A stretch of DNA of 9,729 bases from Anaerococcus sp. (GTDB taxonomy: Bacteria; Bacillota; Clostridia; Tissierellales; Peptoniphilaceae). The stretch spans positions 1 through 9,729 of the forward strand of contig NZ_JAPJPG010000048.1 of NCBI RefSeq assembly GCF_030825785.1, in the 5' to 3' direction. Shown here in pieces: positions 1 through 6,287 of this stretch (position 1 is the first letter of the stretch; each line of letters opens with the position of its first letter). The translations under genes and the position numbers were made by a program. The notes beneath the pieces were generated by a model. That model saw nothing but the letters and a program-made list of their open reading frames with translations, did not search any database and was not told the origin of the DNA.

Positions 1-464
1 CTCCTAAAGATAAGGATTTGGAAAATAAGAAGGGGCAAGAAGAAATTCCTTCTGAAGATGAAAAAATCCAAGAGGACTCTACTTCAGAAAACAGAGATTT
101 CCTAGCTAATGGCCAATACTTGACTATCCTTGCCTCTGAAAGCGGCGGGAAAGCCCAGGGTACTATAGGATATTGCCAAGAAGCCTTCGCAGATGCTTCT
201 ACAAGCACTTTTACTATAAAGGGTAGCCTATCCTATAGCGAAGAGGTCGGAGCCTTCGATGACTACCAAATAATGGCAAATTCGACCTATGACTTCTCCT
301 TTGATGAGGATACAGTCTTTCAGGCTACAAGCGGCATGGCCGAGCCTCAAATCATGACAGTGGATGAGTTTAATTCCTACCTAGAAGAATGTAAGGACAC
401 AGGTCTAGGACTTGTACTCGTCATAGAAAATGGACTTGTCAAAAGTGCTAGTATTTCTTCTTAA
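1..464 (+). CDS. Unknown protein, C-terminal part (5' end outside window)
   Basis: The frame is open from the left edge to a TAA at 462-464, so this is the C-terminal part of a longer protein. A TTG at 18-20 could be read as a start, but the frame continues upstream without a stop and the only AAGGA-like stretch lies one base from it, so I treat the gene as cut by the window. About the first 30 visible residues are a charged, low-complexity Lys/Glu/Asp/Ser linker. A compact domain of about 118 residues follows, with alternating hydrophobic and polar stretches that suggest beta structure, and it ends in a short hydrophobic strand (GLGLVLVIENG) close to the C-terminus. A charged linker before a small beta-rich domain is common in Gram-positive lipoproteins and exported proteins, but no signal peptide is visible here. 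I do not recognise the family. It converges on the lacD operon and shares its terminator, so it is probably unrelated to sugar catabolism. Confidence 0.7.
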   Translation, partial: PKDKDLENKKGQEEIPSEDEKIQEDSTSENRDFLANGQYLTILASESGGKAQGTIGYCQEAFADASTSTFTIKGSLSYSEEVGAFDDYQIMANSTYDFSFDEDTVFQATSGMAEPQIMTVDEFNSYLEECKDTGLGLVLVIENGLVKSASISS

Positions 465-469
465 ATTAA

Positions 470-504
470 AATGCAGAAAGCAAAATCTCCTTGCTTCCTG
501 CATT
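470..504. terminator. Bidirectional intrinsic terminator between convergent genes
   Basis: Two 14-base arms, 470-483 (AATGCAGAAAGCAA) and 491-504 (TTGCTTCCTGCATT), pair with a single A-C mismatch around a 7-base loop. On the plus strand the stem is followed by ATTTTTTATT, and on the minus strand by TTTTAATTT. It starts 6 bases after the stop of the plus-strand gene and 6 bases after the lacD stop, so it can end transcription from both sides. Confidence 0.88.
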
Positions 505-509
505 ATTTT

Positions 510-1493
510 TTATTCTTCTATTTTCTCAAAAACAGAGTGAGCTGTTTCTTTTAGAACTTCATTTAGCTTTTGAATATTTTCTTTTCCTGTTGTTTCTAGC
601 CATTTTTTGGCTTCTTCTTTATCTTTTCCATATATTTCTACTGAGTCTTTCCAAGTTGCTCTACCGCAGAGAACTCCGTTAAATTGTGAGTCTGCTTCTT
701 TGGCAAGTTTCAATGTTTCTTGGAATAGTTCTGCTGTAATTCCACCTGATAGGAAGATGAATGGTAAGTCAGTTGAATCTGATTGGTCTTTGAAGTGTTT
801 GATTGCTTCCTTCCTTGTGTATACTGCTTCTTCCTTGCCAAGTCCTTCTACAAAGTTCATGTTAGTTGGTGTTTCAACCTTAAGAACATCTACCTTGTAT
901 TTTGGATCAGAGAATTCTTTCATCGCAGTATTTACCTTGTGTGGTCTTACCTTTGCATATTCAGCGTTTTTCTCAGATTCCATATTTCTATCATAGGTGA
1001 TAATTTCCAAGAAGTGTGGTAGTCCTAGGCCTTCACATTCGTATCCAACTCTTTCTACCCAAGCTTTTTTGATGTCATTTGTTTCTTCTTCATCATCGCA
1101 ATCATAGTAGAGAAGAGTCTTAATAGCGTTAGCTCCCATTTCTTTTGCCCTAAGTACGCTCATGAAGTTGATAAGTCTTGGAAGTCTTCCCTCATCGTAT
1201 TCATCATAGCCTGTTTGCTCGTAGCTTAGGATAAGTCCTGTTCCTTCTTCCTTAGCGGCAATTCCTTTTTTGCCATAGATGGGGTCAAGTAGGATTGATG
1301 AGGCAAATGGTGTTAGTTCCTTTGAAACCAATTCCTTGTAGGCTCCGATTCCTTCTACATTGTTAAGGTCAGGGTTAGCTGCTCCCATCATTTTTTCCAT
1401 TGATCCTCTTTGGTCTATTGCAAGGGCTGCTATGGCTCCGTCTTCATTTACTAATTTTTTGAGATTTGCTAGTTTTTCTTGTGAAATTTTCAT
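510..1493 (-). CDS. lacD: Tagatose-1,6-bisphosphate aldolase (class I)
   Basis: LacD cleaves tagatose 1,6-bisphosphate into dihydroxyacetone phosphate and glyceraldehyde 3-phosphate, the last step of the tagatose-6-phosphate pathway in the cytoplasm. The protein is 327 residues, the usual LacD length. Family motifs appear in order: AIDQRGSM (25-32), LLDPIYG (68-74), LLYYDCDDE (127-135), DVLKVETPTNM (202-212), and an FLSGGIT phosphate-binding stretch followed by GVLCGRATWKD. Lys205 is at the Schiff-base position of class I LacD enzymes. This separates it from the zinc-dependent class II GatY/KbaY aldolases. The ATG overlaps the lacC TAA by one base (TAATG) and has GGAGGAAG just upstream, which suggests translational coupling. 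It is the last gene of the agaS operon and lies 5 bases from the shared terminator. LacD enzymes are loosely stereospecific and may also cleave related ketose bisphosphates. Confidence 0.95.
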   Translation of the reverse strand: MKISQEKLANLKKLVNEDGAIAALAIDQRGSMEKMMGAANPDLNNVEGIGAYKELVSKELTPFASSILLDPIYGKKGIAAKEEGTGLILSYEQTGYDEYDEGRLPRLINFMSVLRAKEMGANAIKTLLYYDCDDEEETNDIKKAWVERVGYECEGLGLPHFLEIITYDRNMESEKNAEYAKVRPHKVNTAMKEFSDPKYKVDVLKVETPTNMNFVEGLGKEEAVYTRKEAIKHFKDQSDSTDLPFIFLSGGITAELFQETLKLAKEADSQFNGVLCGRATWKDSVEIYGKDKEEAKKWLETTGKENIQKLNEVLKETAHSVFEKIEE

Positions 1494-2419
1494 TATACTT
1501 CCTCCACTTTTATTTCTTCGAAATATTTGTCAAACTTTTCTATTTCTATGTGGGCGATTTCTTCTGTGAGAACATTTAATAGACCACAAGTCATTGAAAT
1601 CTTTATTATTTCTCCATCAGATTTTCCTCGATCTATTGCAAAAAGCGCCCCTGCAAGGGATGAATCACCGCTTCCTACTGGATTTACGGCTTCTACTTTT
1701 GGAACCTTGGCATTGTAGATTTTATCTTTAATCTTAACCATAGCCCCGTCTTTTCCCATAGATACTATTATATATGGGATATCCTTAAATGGTGCTTGCT
1801 TTAGAATCTCCTTAAGGTCTTTCTTTTCTATTTTTCTTTCTAGTACGTCGGCTATCTCTGTTTCATTAGGCTTTATGAGGTCTGGTTTATCTTCTGCGTT
1901 GATCATATCTTTAAGAGTCTTGCCAGAAGTATCTACTGAAACGAATTTGTCATGCTTTTTGGCATATTTAATTATCTCTTTGTAGAAATCACTTGTAAGT
2001 CCCTTTGGAAGGGATCCTGATATATTTATTATATGGCAGCCCTCGCTTATTTGATCAAGCTTATTTAGGAATTCTTCTTCCTCTTCTTTACTTATAGTTG
2101 GGCCTGCCTCGAGGATTTCGGTTTGTTTTCCTTCGTGAAGGATGGCTATACAGTTTCTTGTATCTCCTTTAATCTTAACAAATCTCGCCTCTTGACCTCT
2201 TTTTTCTAAGCCTTCTTCTATAAATTCTCCAAGCTTTCCCCCTGCAAATCCTGAATGTACAGGCTTAGTTCCCAATTCTTTTAGAACATAGCCAACATGG
2301 ATTCCCTTGCCACCAGCGTGTTTTTCTATATCGCTAGTTCTTGTAACATCATCTATGTTGAACTTATCTAATTGGTAAGAAATATCTACAGAAGGGTTCG
2401 CTGTTATCGTTAGTATCAT
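1493..2419 (-). CDS. lacC: Tagatose-6-phosphate kinase (PfkB/ribokinase family)
   Basis: LacC phosphorylates tagatose 6-phosphate with ATP to tagatose 1,6-bisphosphate, the substrate of LacD. The 308-residue length is typical. The PfkB landmarks are visible: TANPSVD near the N-terminus, AGGKGIHVGYVL (35-46), the ISGSLPKG stretch (133-140), IKPNETE (182-188), and NPVGSGDSS (246-254) with the catalytic base Asp252 and anion-hole glycines. The GSGDS form, rather than GAGDS, is what LacC proteins usually carry and favours LacC over the closely related 1-phosphofructokinase FruK; the neighbouring lacD makes this firm. The start overlaps the nagA stop as ATGA, with GGAGAAAGGG upstream inside nagA, so the two are likely translated in a coupled way. 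The gene also overlaps lacD by one base. Confidence 0.93.
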   Translation of the reverse strand: MILTITANPSVDISYQLDKFNIDDVTRTSDIEKHAGGKGIHVGYVLKELGTKPVHSGFAGGKLGEFIEEGLEKRGQEARFVKIKGDTRNCIAILHEGKQTEILEAGPTISKEEEEEFLNKLDQISEGCHIINISGSLPKGLTSDFYKEIIKYAKKHDKFVSVDTSGKTLKDMINAEDKPDLIKPNETEIADVLERKIEKKDLKEILKQAPFKDIPYIIVSMGKDGAMVKIKDKIYNAKVPKVEAVNPVGSGDSSLAGALFAIDRGKSDGEIIKISMTCGLLNVLTEEIAHIEIEKFDKYFEEIKVEEV

Positions 2420-3543
2420 CCAAATACCCTTTCTCCATTTAGGAAAGTTGCAGTAAGGTCTAATTTACCGTCAAGTACTATAAAGTCTGCATCATAGCCC
2501 TCGTGGATTTTTCCGCATACATCGTCGATTCCGACAGACTTGGCAGGAATGAGGCTTGCCATTTGTATAGCCTCAAAGACATCCGCAATCTCCCATTCCA
2601 CAACATTTTTGACAGCTTCCTTAAGTTTTAGGATAGATCCTGCAAGGCTTCCACTGTCTTTCAATCTTGCTGTACCATCTTTTACTATTACAGGAAACTC
2701 TCCTAGTTTGTAGTCTCCTTCAGGCATTCCACCTGCTGACATACAATCTGTAATAAGAGCTATCCTATCTCTTCCCTTTATGTCCATCAAGATCTCTGCT
2801 GCAGCAGGATTTACGTGATGGCCATCACAAATTAATTCTCCTATAGAATCAGTCTTCATAGCAGCTCCCACCATACCAGGGTTTCTATGATGGAGGCCAC
2901 TCATACCATTGTAGACATGGACAAAAATATTAGCTCCAGCATCTACTGCTTCTACAGCTTTTTCAAAGCTTGCATCAGAATGACCTAGGGCAACTCTTAC
3001 GCCCATAGCATTGGCTTTTTTGATAAAGTCGATTGCTCCATCTCTTTCTGGAGCTATGGCAATTTTATTTACAAGGCCCTTGGAGAGTTCTTTCCACCTT
3101 TTTAGCTTATCTATAGAAGGATCTGACATATAGGAAGCATTTTGGGCTCCCTTATACTTTTCTGTGAAAAATGGTCCCTCGAGGAAGATTCCACGAACCT
3201 TAGCGCCCTCTACATCTTCGTATTCTTCACCAATTATCTCACAAGCCTTATCAAGCTTTTCTGTAGTATCTGTAAGTGTTGTTGGAAGAAAGCTTGTAAC
3301 TCCGCATTCCAAAATTCCCTTGGATATTTCGTTTAGATAGCCCCTTTCACAATCCATAATGTCTTTGCCGGCATATCCATGAATGTGGGTATCTACAAGA
3401 CCTGGGGCTATTATCTCACCCAAGTATTCAAACTCTTCTGGCTTGTCTTTGGAAAATGACTTCACTTTCCCATCTTCCACTTCCATATAATAATCTTCTA
3501 AAACTTTATCTTCTAGCACTATATATTTTGCTGAGTAATACAT
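2416..3543 (-). CDS. nagA: N-acetylhexosamine-6-phosphate deacetylase (NagA/AgaA family)
   Basis: This amidohydrolase removes acetate from N-acetylglucosamine or N-acetylgalactosamine 6-phosphate. Its 375 residues carry the NagA signature in order: APGLVDTHIHG (46-56, metal ligands His53 and His55), FLEGPFF (120-126, ligand Glu122), ALGHSDASF (185-193, His188), VHVYNGMSGLHHRNPG (208-223, His209 plus the substrate-binding segment), DGHHVNP (240-246) and LITDCMSAGG (263-272), where Asp266 is the catalytic acid/base. An intact HxH suggests a two-metal site. The family name is nagA, but the neighbours AgaS, LacC and LacD route galactosamine 6-phosphate, and no NagB is present, so the physiological substrate is more likely N-acetylgalactosamine 6-phosphate (an agaA role). 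That is inference from context; sequence alone does not separate the two epimers. AAGGAG lies 8 bases before the ATG, 14 bases after the gntR stop, and the 3' end overlaps lacC by 4 bases. Confidence 0.93.
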   Translation of the reverse strand: MYYSAKYIVLEDKVLEDYYMEVEDGKVKSFSKDKPEEFEYLGEIIAPGLVDTHIHGYAGKDIMDCERGYLNEISKGILECGVTSFLPTTLTDTTEKLDKACEIIGEEYEDVEGAKVRGIFLEGPFFTEKYKGAQNASYMSDPSIDKLKRWKELSKGLVNKIAIAPERDGAIDFIKKANAMGVRVALGHSDASFEKAVEAVDAGANIFVHVYNGMSGLHHRNPGMVGAAMKTDSIGELICDGHHVNPAAAEILMDIKGRDRIALITDCMSAGGMPEGDYKLGEFPVIVKDGTARLKDSGSLAGSILKLKEAVKNVVEWEIADVFEAIQMASLIPAKSVGIDDVCGKIHEGYDADFIVLDGKLDLTATFLNGERVFG

Positions 3544-3557
3544 TTAATCTCCTTAGC

Positions 3558-4259
3558 TTATCTCGGACTATAACTCGTTTCATAGTAGAACTTGTCTCCT
3601 CTGGCGTAGGATATAGTATATTCTAGTAAATTCTCGTCAAAATCAAAACTCTTTCTTGTAATCTTAAGGCTTGGAGCATCGGGCCTTTGTCCCAAAAAAC
3701 CCGCAATCTTCTTAGTCAAATTTCCAACAGAAAACCTCTCATTTACTGTGAAAATCGCAGCATTTGATTCATCAAATATATCATAGAGGGGCTTTTTGCT
3801 TACAAGCTCCCTAGAAATATTGGTAAATCTCTCATAGGGAATGTAGGTTGTCTCATACATCATAGGCTCATCATCAGCAAGCCTAAGCCTTACAAGCTCA
3901 ATTACCAAGTCCATATTCTCAAGCTTCATCTGTCCTGCCAAATCCTTGTTGGCCTTCTTGATCCTAAAGTCGATTATCTCAGACTTTGGCTTCATCCCAT
4001 TGGCTATGGTCCTTTGGGTGAAGGAATAATAATTTGAAAGATTGTCCCTCAAATTGTGCTTGCCTGTGACGAAACTCCCCTTACCTTGGATTTGAACTAT
4101 AAGACCACTATTGACTAGCTCTCCTATAGCATTTCTAATAGTGGTCCTACTCACATCGTAGTCAATACAAAGCTGTCTTTCAGAGGGAATCTTATCTCCC
4201 TTTTCCATAGTGGAGATTTTCTCTGTAAGGTCTTTTACAATCTCAGAATAAAGACTCAT
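3558..4259 (-). CDS. GntR-family transcriptional regulator, HutC/UTRA type
   Basis: A 233-residue repressor-type protein. Residues 2-66 form the GntR winged helix-turn-helix (GDKIPSERQL, then DVSRTTIRNAIGELVNSGL and the wing QGKGSFV). Residues from about 87 to the C-terminus form a UTRA effector domain, including an L-x-R-x-R-x-A-D-x-x-P-M-x-x-E-x-T-Y-I-P pattern typical of NagR, DasR and AgaR-like members. Such proteins bind phosphorylated amino sugars, which release them from DNA; the ligand here would plausibly be GlcNAc/GalNAc 6-phosphate or galactosamine 6-phosphate. The gene sits inside the operon it probably controls, between agaS and nagA. A dre-like operator lies over the agaS start site (5410-5425), which suggests autoregulation. 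The ATG is 5 bases after the agaS stop, and the weak GTAGGG upstream of it includes that stop codon, so coupling to agaS translation is likely. I give no symbol because nagR and agaR cannot be told apart here. Confidence 0.92.
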   Translation of the reverse strand: MSLYSEIVKDLTEKISTMEKGDKIPSERQLCIDYDVSRTTIRNAIGELVNSGLIVQIQGKGSFVTGKHNLRDNLSNYYSFTQRTIANGMKPKSEIIDFRIKKANKDLAGQMKLENMDLVIELVRLRLADDEPMMYETTYIPYERFTNISRELVSKKPLYDIFDESNAAIFTVNERFSVGNLTKKIAGFLGQRPDAPSLKITRKSFDFDENLLEYTISYARGDKFYYETSYSPR

Positions 4260-4264
4260 AGGCC

Positions 4265-5398
4265 CTACTTATCGTACTCGTGGATAGTAACTCCCTTTAC
4301 AACCCTGTTTACTGTGTGAGACTTGGAAGGATTGTCAGGGGTATTTCCTACCCTTAGAGAAGTTATTAGGCTAATAACTTGAGCTATCACAGCAAATAAG
4401 ACGCAAAGATAAGCATCTCCTAGTCCGTCTACATTATAAACCAACTTATCAAAGTCTCCTTCGACTTCTTCGCTTGAAACCCCTATTATCCTTTTGGCGA
4501 TACCATCTAAGCTTAACTCATCTAAAATATCCTTATCGTACTCTCTTGTATAAGGATTTGATGAAAGGAAAGATACAATCAAGGTCTTGTCATCCACAAA
4601 GGACTTTGGGCCATGTCTAAATCCCATGCTTGACTCATACATGCTTGCTACCTTACCAGCAGTAAGCTCAAGGACTTTAAGCCTTGCCTCATTGGTAAGC
4701 TTATACAAAGGACCACTTCCTAGATAAATTATCCTATCAAAATCAAAATTCACTAGACTTTCAATATTTTCCTTATCATCAAGGATTTCTCTTCCAGCCC
4801 TTTCTAGCTTTTTGACAGCTTCTTCTTTGTCTATTGGTGACTTATCAAAAATCAAAAGACTTGTCAAAAGCATAGAAGTAAAGGAGCTTGTCATAGCAAA
4901 ACCCTTGTCATTCGTACCAGCTGGCTCTATAAATACGTAAGATTTCTCATCATCATATAATCTCTCCGCAAGCTTGCCATCTTCAGCACAGGTTATAGCC
5001 AGATTATAAAAATCATCCACCAAGCTCTCTCCAAGCTCTACCGCAGCCAGAGACTCAGGAGAATTACCGCTTCTTGCAAAAGAAACTAGAAGAGTTTTAC
5101 GATCTTTCTTGAAGTGAAGATAAGGGCAAGAAACCAAATCTGTTGTGGCAACAGACTCAAACTCAAAATCTCCATGGGCCTTTAAGTATTCCTTGGCGAT
5201 ATTTCCTACATACTCACTAGTACCAGCACCAGTAAAGATAACCCTAGCGCCTCTTGCCTTATCCAAAAATTCTTCTATTTCACTTTTTCTTTCTTTGTAA
5301 TCTTCATAAACAAGCTCCCAAATACTAGCTTGCTGGAAAATCTCACTATAAGTATTTATAGCATCATTTTCCTTAATATAATCTAAATCTAAAAACAT
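4265..5398 (-). CDS. agaS: D-galactosamine-6-phosphate deaminase/isomerase (SIS domain)
   Basis: AgaS converts galactosamine 6-phosphate to tagatose 6-phosphate and ammonia, feeding LacC. The protein has 377 residues, near the usual AgaS length, and two SIS (sugar isomerase) domains. The first contains RVIFTGAGTSEYVGN (52-66) and the phosphosugar-binding SFARSGNSPES (106-116). The second begins around 222 (RIIYLGSGPLYKLTNEARLK) and has GFRHGPKSFVD (259-269), the conserved loop with His262. The C-terminal tail NTPDNPSKSHTVNRVVKGVTIH is typical of AgaS rather than of GlmS or plain isomerases. AGGAGGT lies 5 bases before the ATG. It is the first gene of the second transcription unit, directly behind a consensus promoter, and is followed after 5 bases by the gntR gene. 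Confidence 0.92.
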   Translation of the reverse strand: MFLDLDYIKENDAINTYSEIFQQASIWELVYEDYKERKSEIEEFLDKARGARVIFTGAGTSEYVGNIAKEYLKAHGDFEFESVATTDLVSCPYLHFKKDRKTLLVSFARSGNSPESLAAVELGESLVDDFYNLAITCAEDGKLAERLYDDEKSYVFIEPAGTNDKGFAMTSSFTSMLLTSLLIFDKSPIDKEEAVKKLERAGREILDDKENIESLVNFDFDRIIYLGSGPLYKLTNEARLKVLELTAGKVASMYESSMGFRHGPKSFVDDKTLIVSFLSSNPYTREYDKDILDELSLDGIAKRIIGVSSEEVEGDFDKLVYNVDGLGDAYLCVLFAVIAQVISLITSLRVGNTPDNPSKSHTVNRVVKGVTIHEYDK

Positions 5399-5409
5399 TT
5401 ATACCTCCT

Positions 5410-5425
5410 ACTGGTAACTACCACT
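5410..5425 (-). promoter_or_regulatory. Candidate GntR-family (dre-like) operator
   Basis: On the plus strand the site reads ACTGGTAACTACCACT and contains the perfect inverted repeat TGGTA-AC-TACCA (5412-5423). It matches the NagR/DasR consensus ACTGGTCTAGACCAGT in both arms (ACTGGT and ACCA). It covers the predicted transcription start of the agaS operon and abuts the ribosome binding site, a good place for repression. The operon itself encodes a GntR/UTRA protein, the natural candidate to bind it. Confidence 0.65.
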
Positions 5426-5428
5426 ATA

Positions 5429-5457
5429 ATTATATAAGTTGTGACTACTTTAGTCAA
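5429..5457 (-). promoter_or_regulatory. Sigma-A promoter of the agaS-gntR-nagA-lacC-lacD operon
   Basis: On the minus strand, TTGACT (plus positions 5452-5457) and TATAAT (5429-5434) are separated by exactly 17 bases. Transcription would start near 5422, giving a leader of about 24 bases before the agaS ATG. A dre-like palindrome overlaps the start site, and a second inverted repeat (GACTA-CTT-TAGTC, 5443-5455) overlaps the -35 box and spacer. Confidence 0.85.
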
Positions 5458-5484
5458 CCAGCATAGCCAATGTTTTCACTTAAT

Positions 5485-6234
5485 TTAGTTAATAAGCTTG
5501 GTGTGTTTTTCTATCAATTCGATACCATTGGGTCCTATTTTATCATCACTTATGACATCAGCATTTTCTATATTATAGAAGGCATAAAAGTCTTCCACAC
5601 CGATCTTGGATGAATCTGCTATTAAATAAGCCTTATTTGAATTATCTAATATCTTGGATTGAAGGATCCCTTCGTCGACGCTGTAGGTGTAAGCGAAAGA
5701 ATCGCAGATACCATTTACTCCAATAAAGGCCTTGGTAAATCTTATCTTTTCTACAAGATCTAGGGCAAGGCTCCCAACAAAAGCACCAGTAATTTCTCTA
5801 AATTCTCCTCCAATTAGAAAGACCCCAAGTCCCCTAATTTTTTTAAGTTTTTCAAAAAGATACAAGGAATTCGTGTATATATTGCAGTTCTTATTAGCCA
5901 TATAAGAGCTTACATACTCAATAGTTGTTCCTGCTCCAAGAAATACATTCTCCTCATCTCCTATAAGAGAAGCTATAATTTTTGCAATATATTCTTTCTT
6001 GTCCTTGTTCTTTAACATCTTCTCCTCATTAGAAAACTCACGAGGAAGAGCCTTCTCAAGACTCTTGGCCCCGCCGTGAACCCTAACAAGTTGATTTTGA
6101 TCTTCTAATTCCTTTAAGTCTCGTCTTACAGTCATGTCGGTGACCTTAAGAAACTCACTTAGTTTAGAAACTTGAACTATCCCATCGTTTGCTAGTTGAG
6201 ATAGGATTAGTTCGTGTCTTTTTTCTTTTAACAT
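5485..6234 (-). CDS. DeoR-family transcriptional regulator (LacR/GatR/AgaR type)
   Basis: A 249-residue sugar-phosphate-responsive repressor. The N-terminal helix-turn-helix spans about residues 5-58: RHELILSQL, then LSEFLKVTDMTVRRDLKELE, ending in VRVHGGA, the family signature. The C-terminal DeoRC sensor domain follows, with FLGAGTTIEYV (98-108), IYTNS, a LIGGEFRE stretch, FTKAFIGVNGI and LIADSSKIG, all expected for the domain that binds a phosphorylated sugar. Its likely target is the lacA-IIC unit just upstream, with tagatose 6-phosphate or a related ester as inducer, by analogy with LacR; this is inference. The ATG has AAGGA upstream. No separate promoter is visible, and the hairpin at 6249-6283 separates it from the IIC gene, so it is probably expressed by read-through. 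The exact subfamily (lacR, agaR or gatR) is not decidable here. Confidence 0.92.
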   Translation of the reverse strand: MLKEKRHELILSQLANDGIVQVSKLSEFLKVTDMTVRRDLKELEDQNQLVRVHGGAKSLEKALPREFSNEEKMLKNKDKKEYIAKIIASLIGDEENVFLGAGTTIEYVSSYMANKNCNIYTNSLYLFEKLKKIRGLGVFLIGGEFREITGAFVGSLALDLVEKIRFTKAFIGVNGICDSFAYTYSVDEGILQSKILDNSNKAYLIADSSKIGVEDFYAFYNIENADVISDDKIGPNGIELIEKHTKLIN

Positions 6235-6248
6235 ATTTTTTTCCTTTT

Positions 6249-6283
6249 AAAATACCGTCATATGCTATGATTGACGGTATTTT
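6249..6283 (-). terminator. Partial terminator/attenuator hairpin between IIC and deoR
   Basis: A perfect 12-bp stem, AAAATACCGTCA (6249-6260) with TGACGGTATTTT (6272-6283), surrounds an 11-base loop. It starts 4 bases after the IIC stop on the minus strand. The 3' arm ends in only four U residues and runs straight into AAAAGGA, which is the deoR ribosome binding site. The poor U-tract suggests incomplete termination or an mRNA-stabilising end, leaving low expression of the repressor by read-through. Confidence 0.65.
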
Positions 6284-6287
6284 GTGT

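Noticed and set aside
18..20. TTG as the true start of the first gene
   Set aside because: The frame is open to the window edge, the spacing to the AAGGA-like sequence is too short, and the sequence starts within a charged linker, so a start further upstream is more likely.
491..1569. Plus-strand open frames (491-682, 607-996, 783-1022, 1360-1569), some hydrophobic
   Set aside because: They lie antisense to lacD/lacC, which have full family motifs. The first one begins inside the terminator stem. They have no ribosome binding sites and biased, shadow-like composition.
1493..2419. 1-phosphofructokinase (FruK) for the PfkB kinase
   Set aside because: The NPVGSGDS motif and overlap with a class I LacD gene point to LacC; no fructose PTS is adjacent.
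5458..5484. A terminator between deoR and agaS
   Set aside because: Only weak pairing (AAC...GTT with scattered matches) and no U-tract, so read-through from deoR into agaS remains possible.
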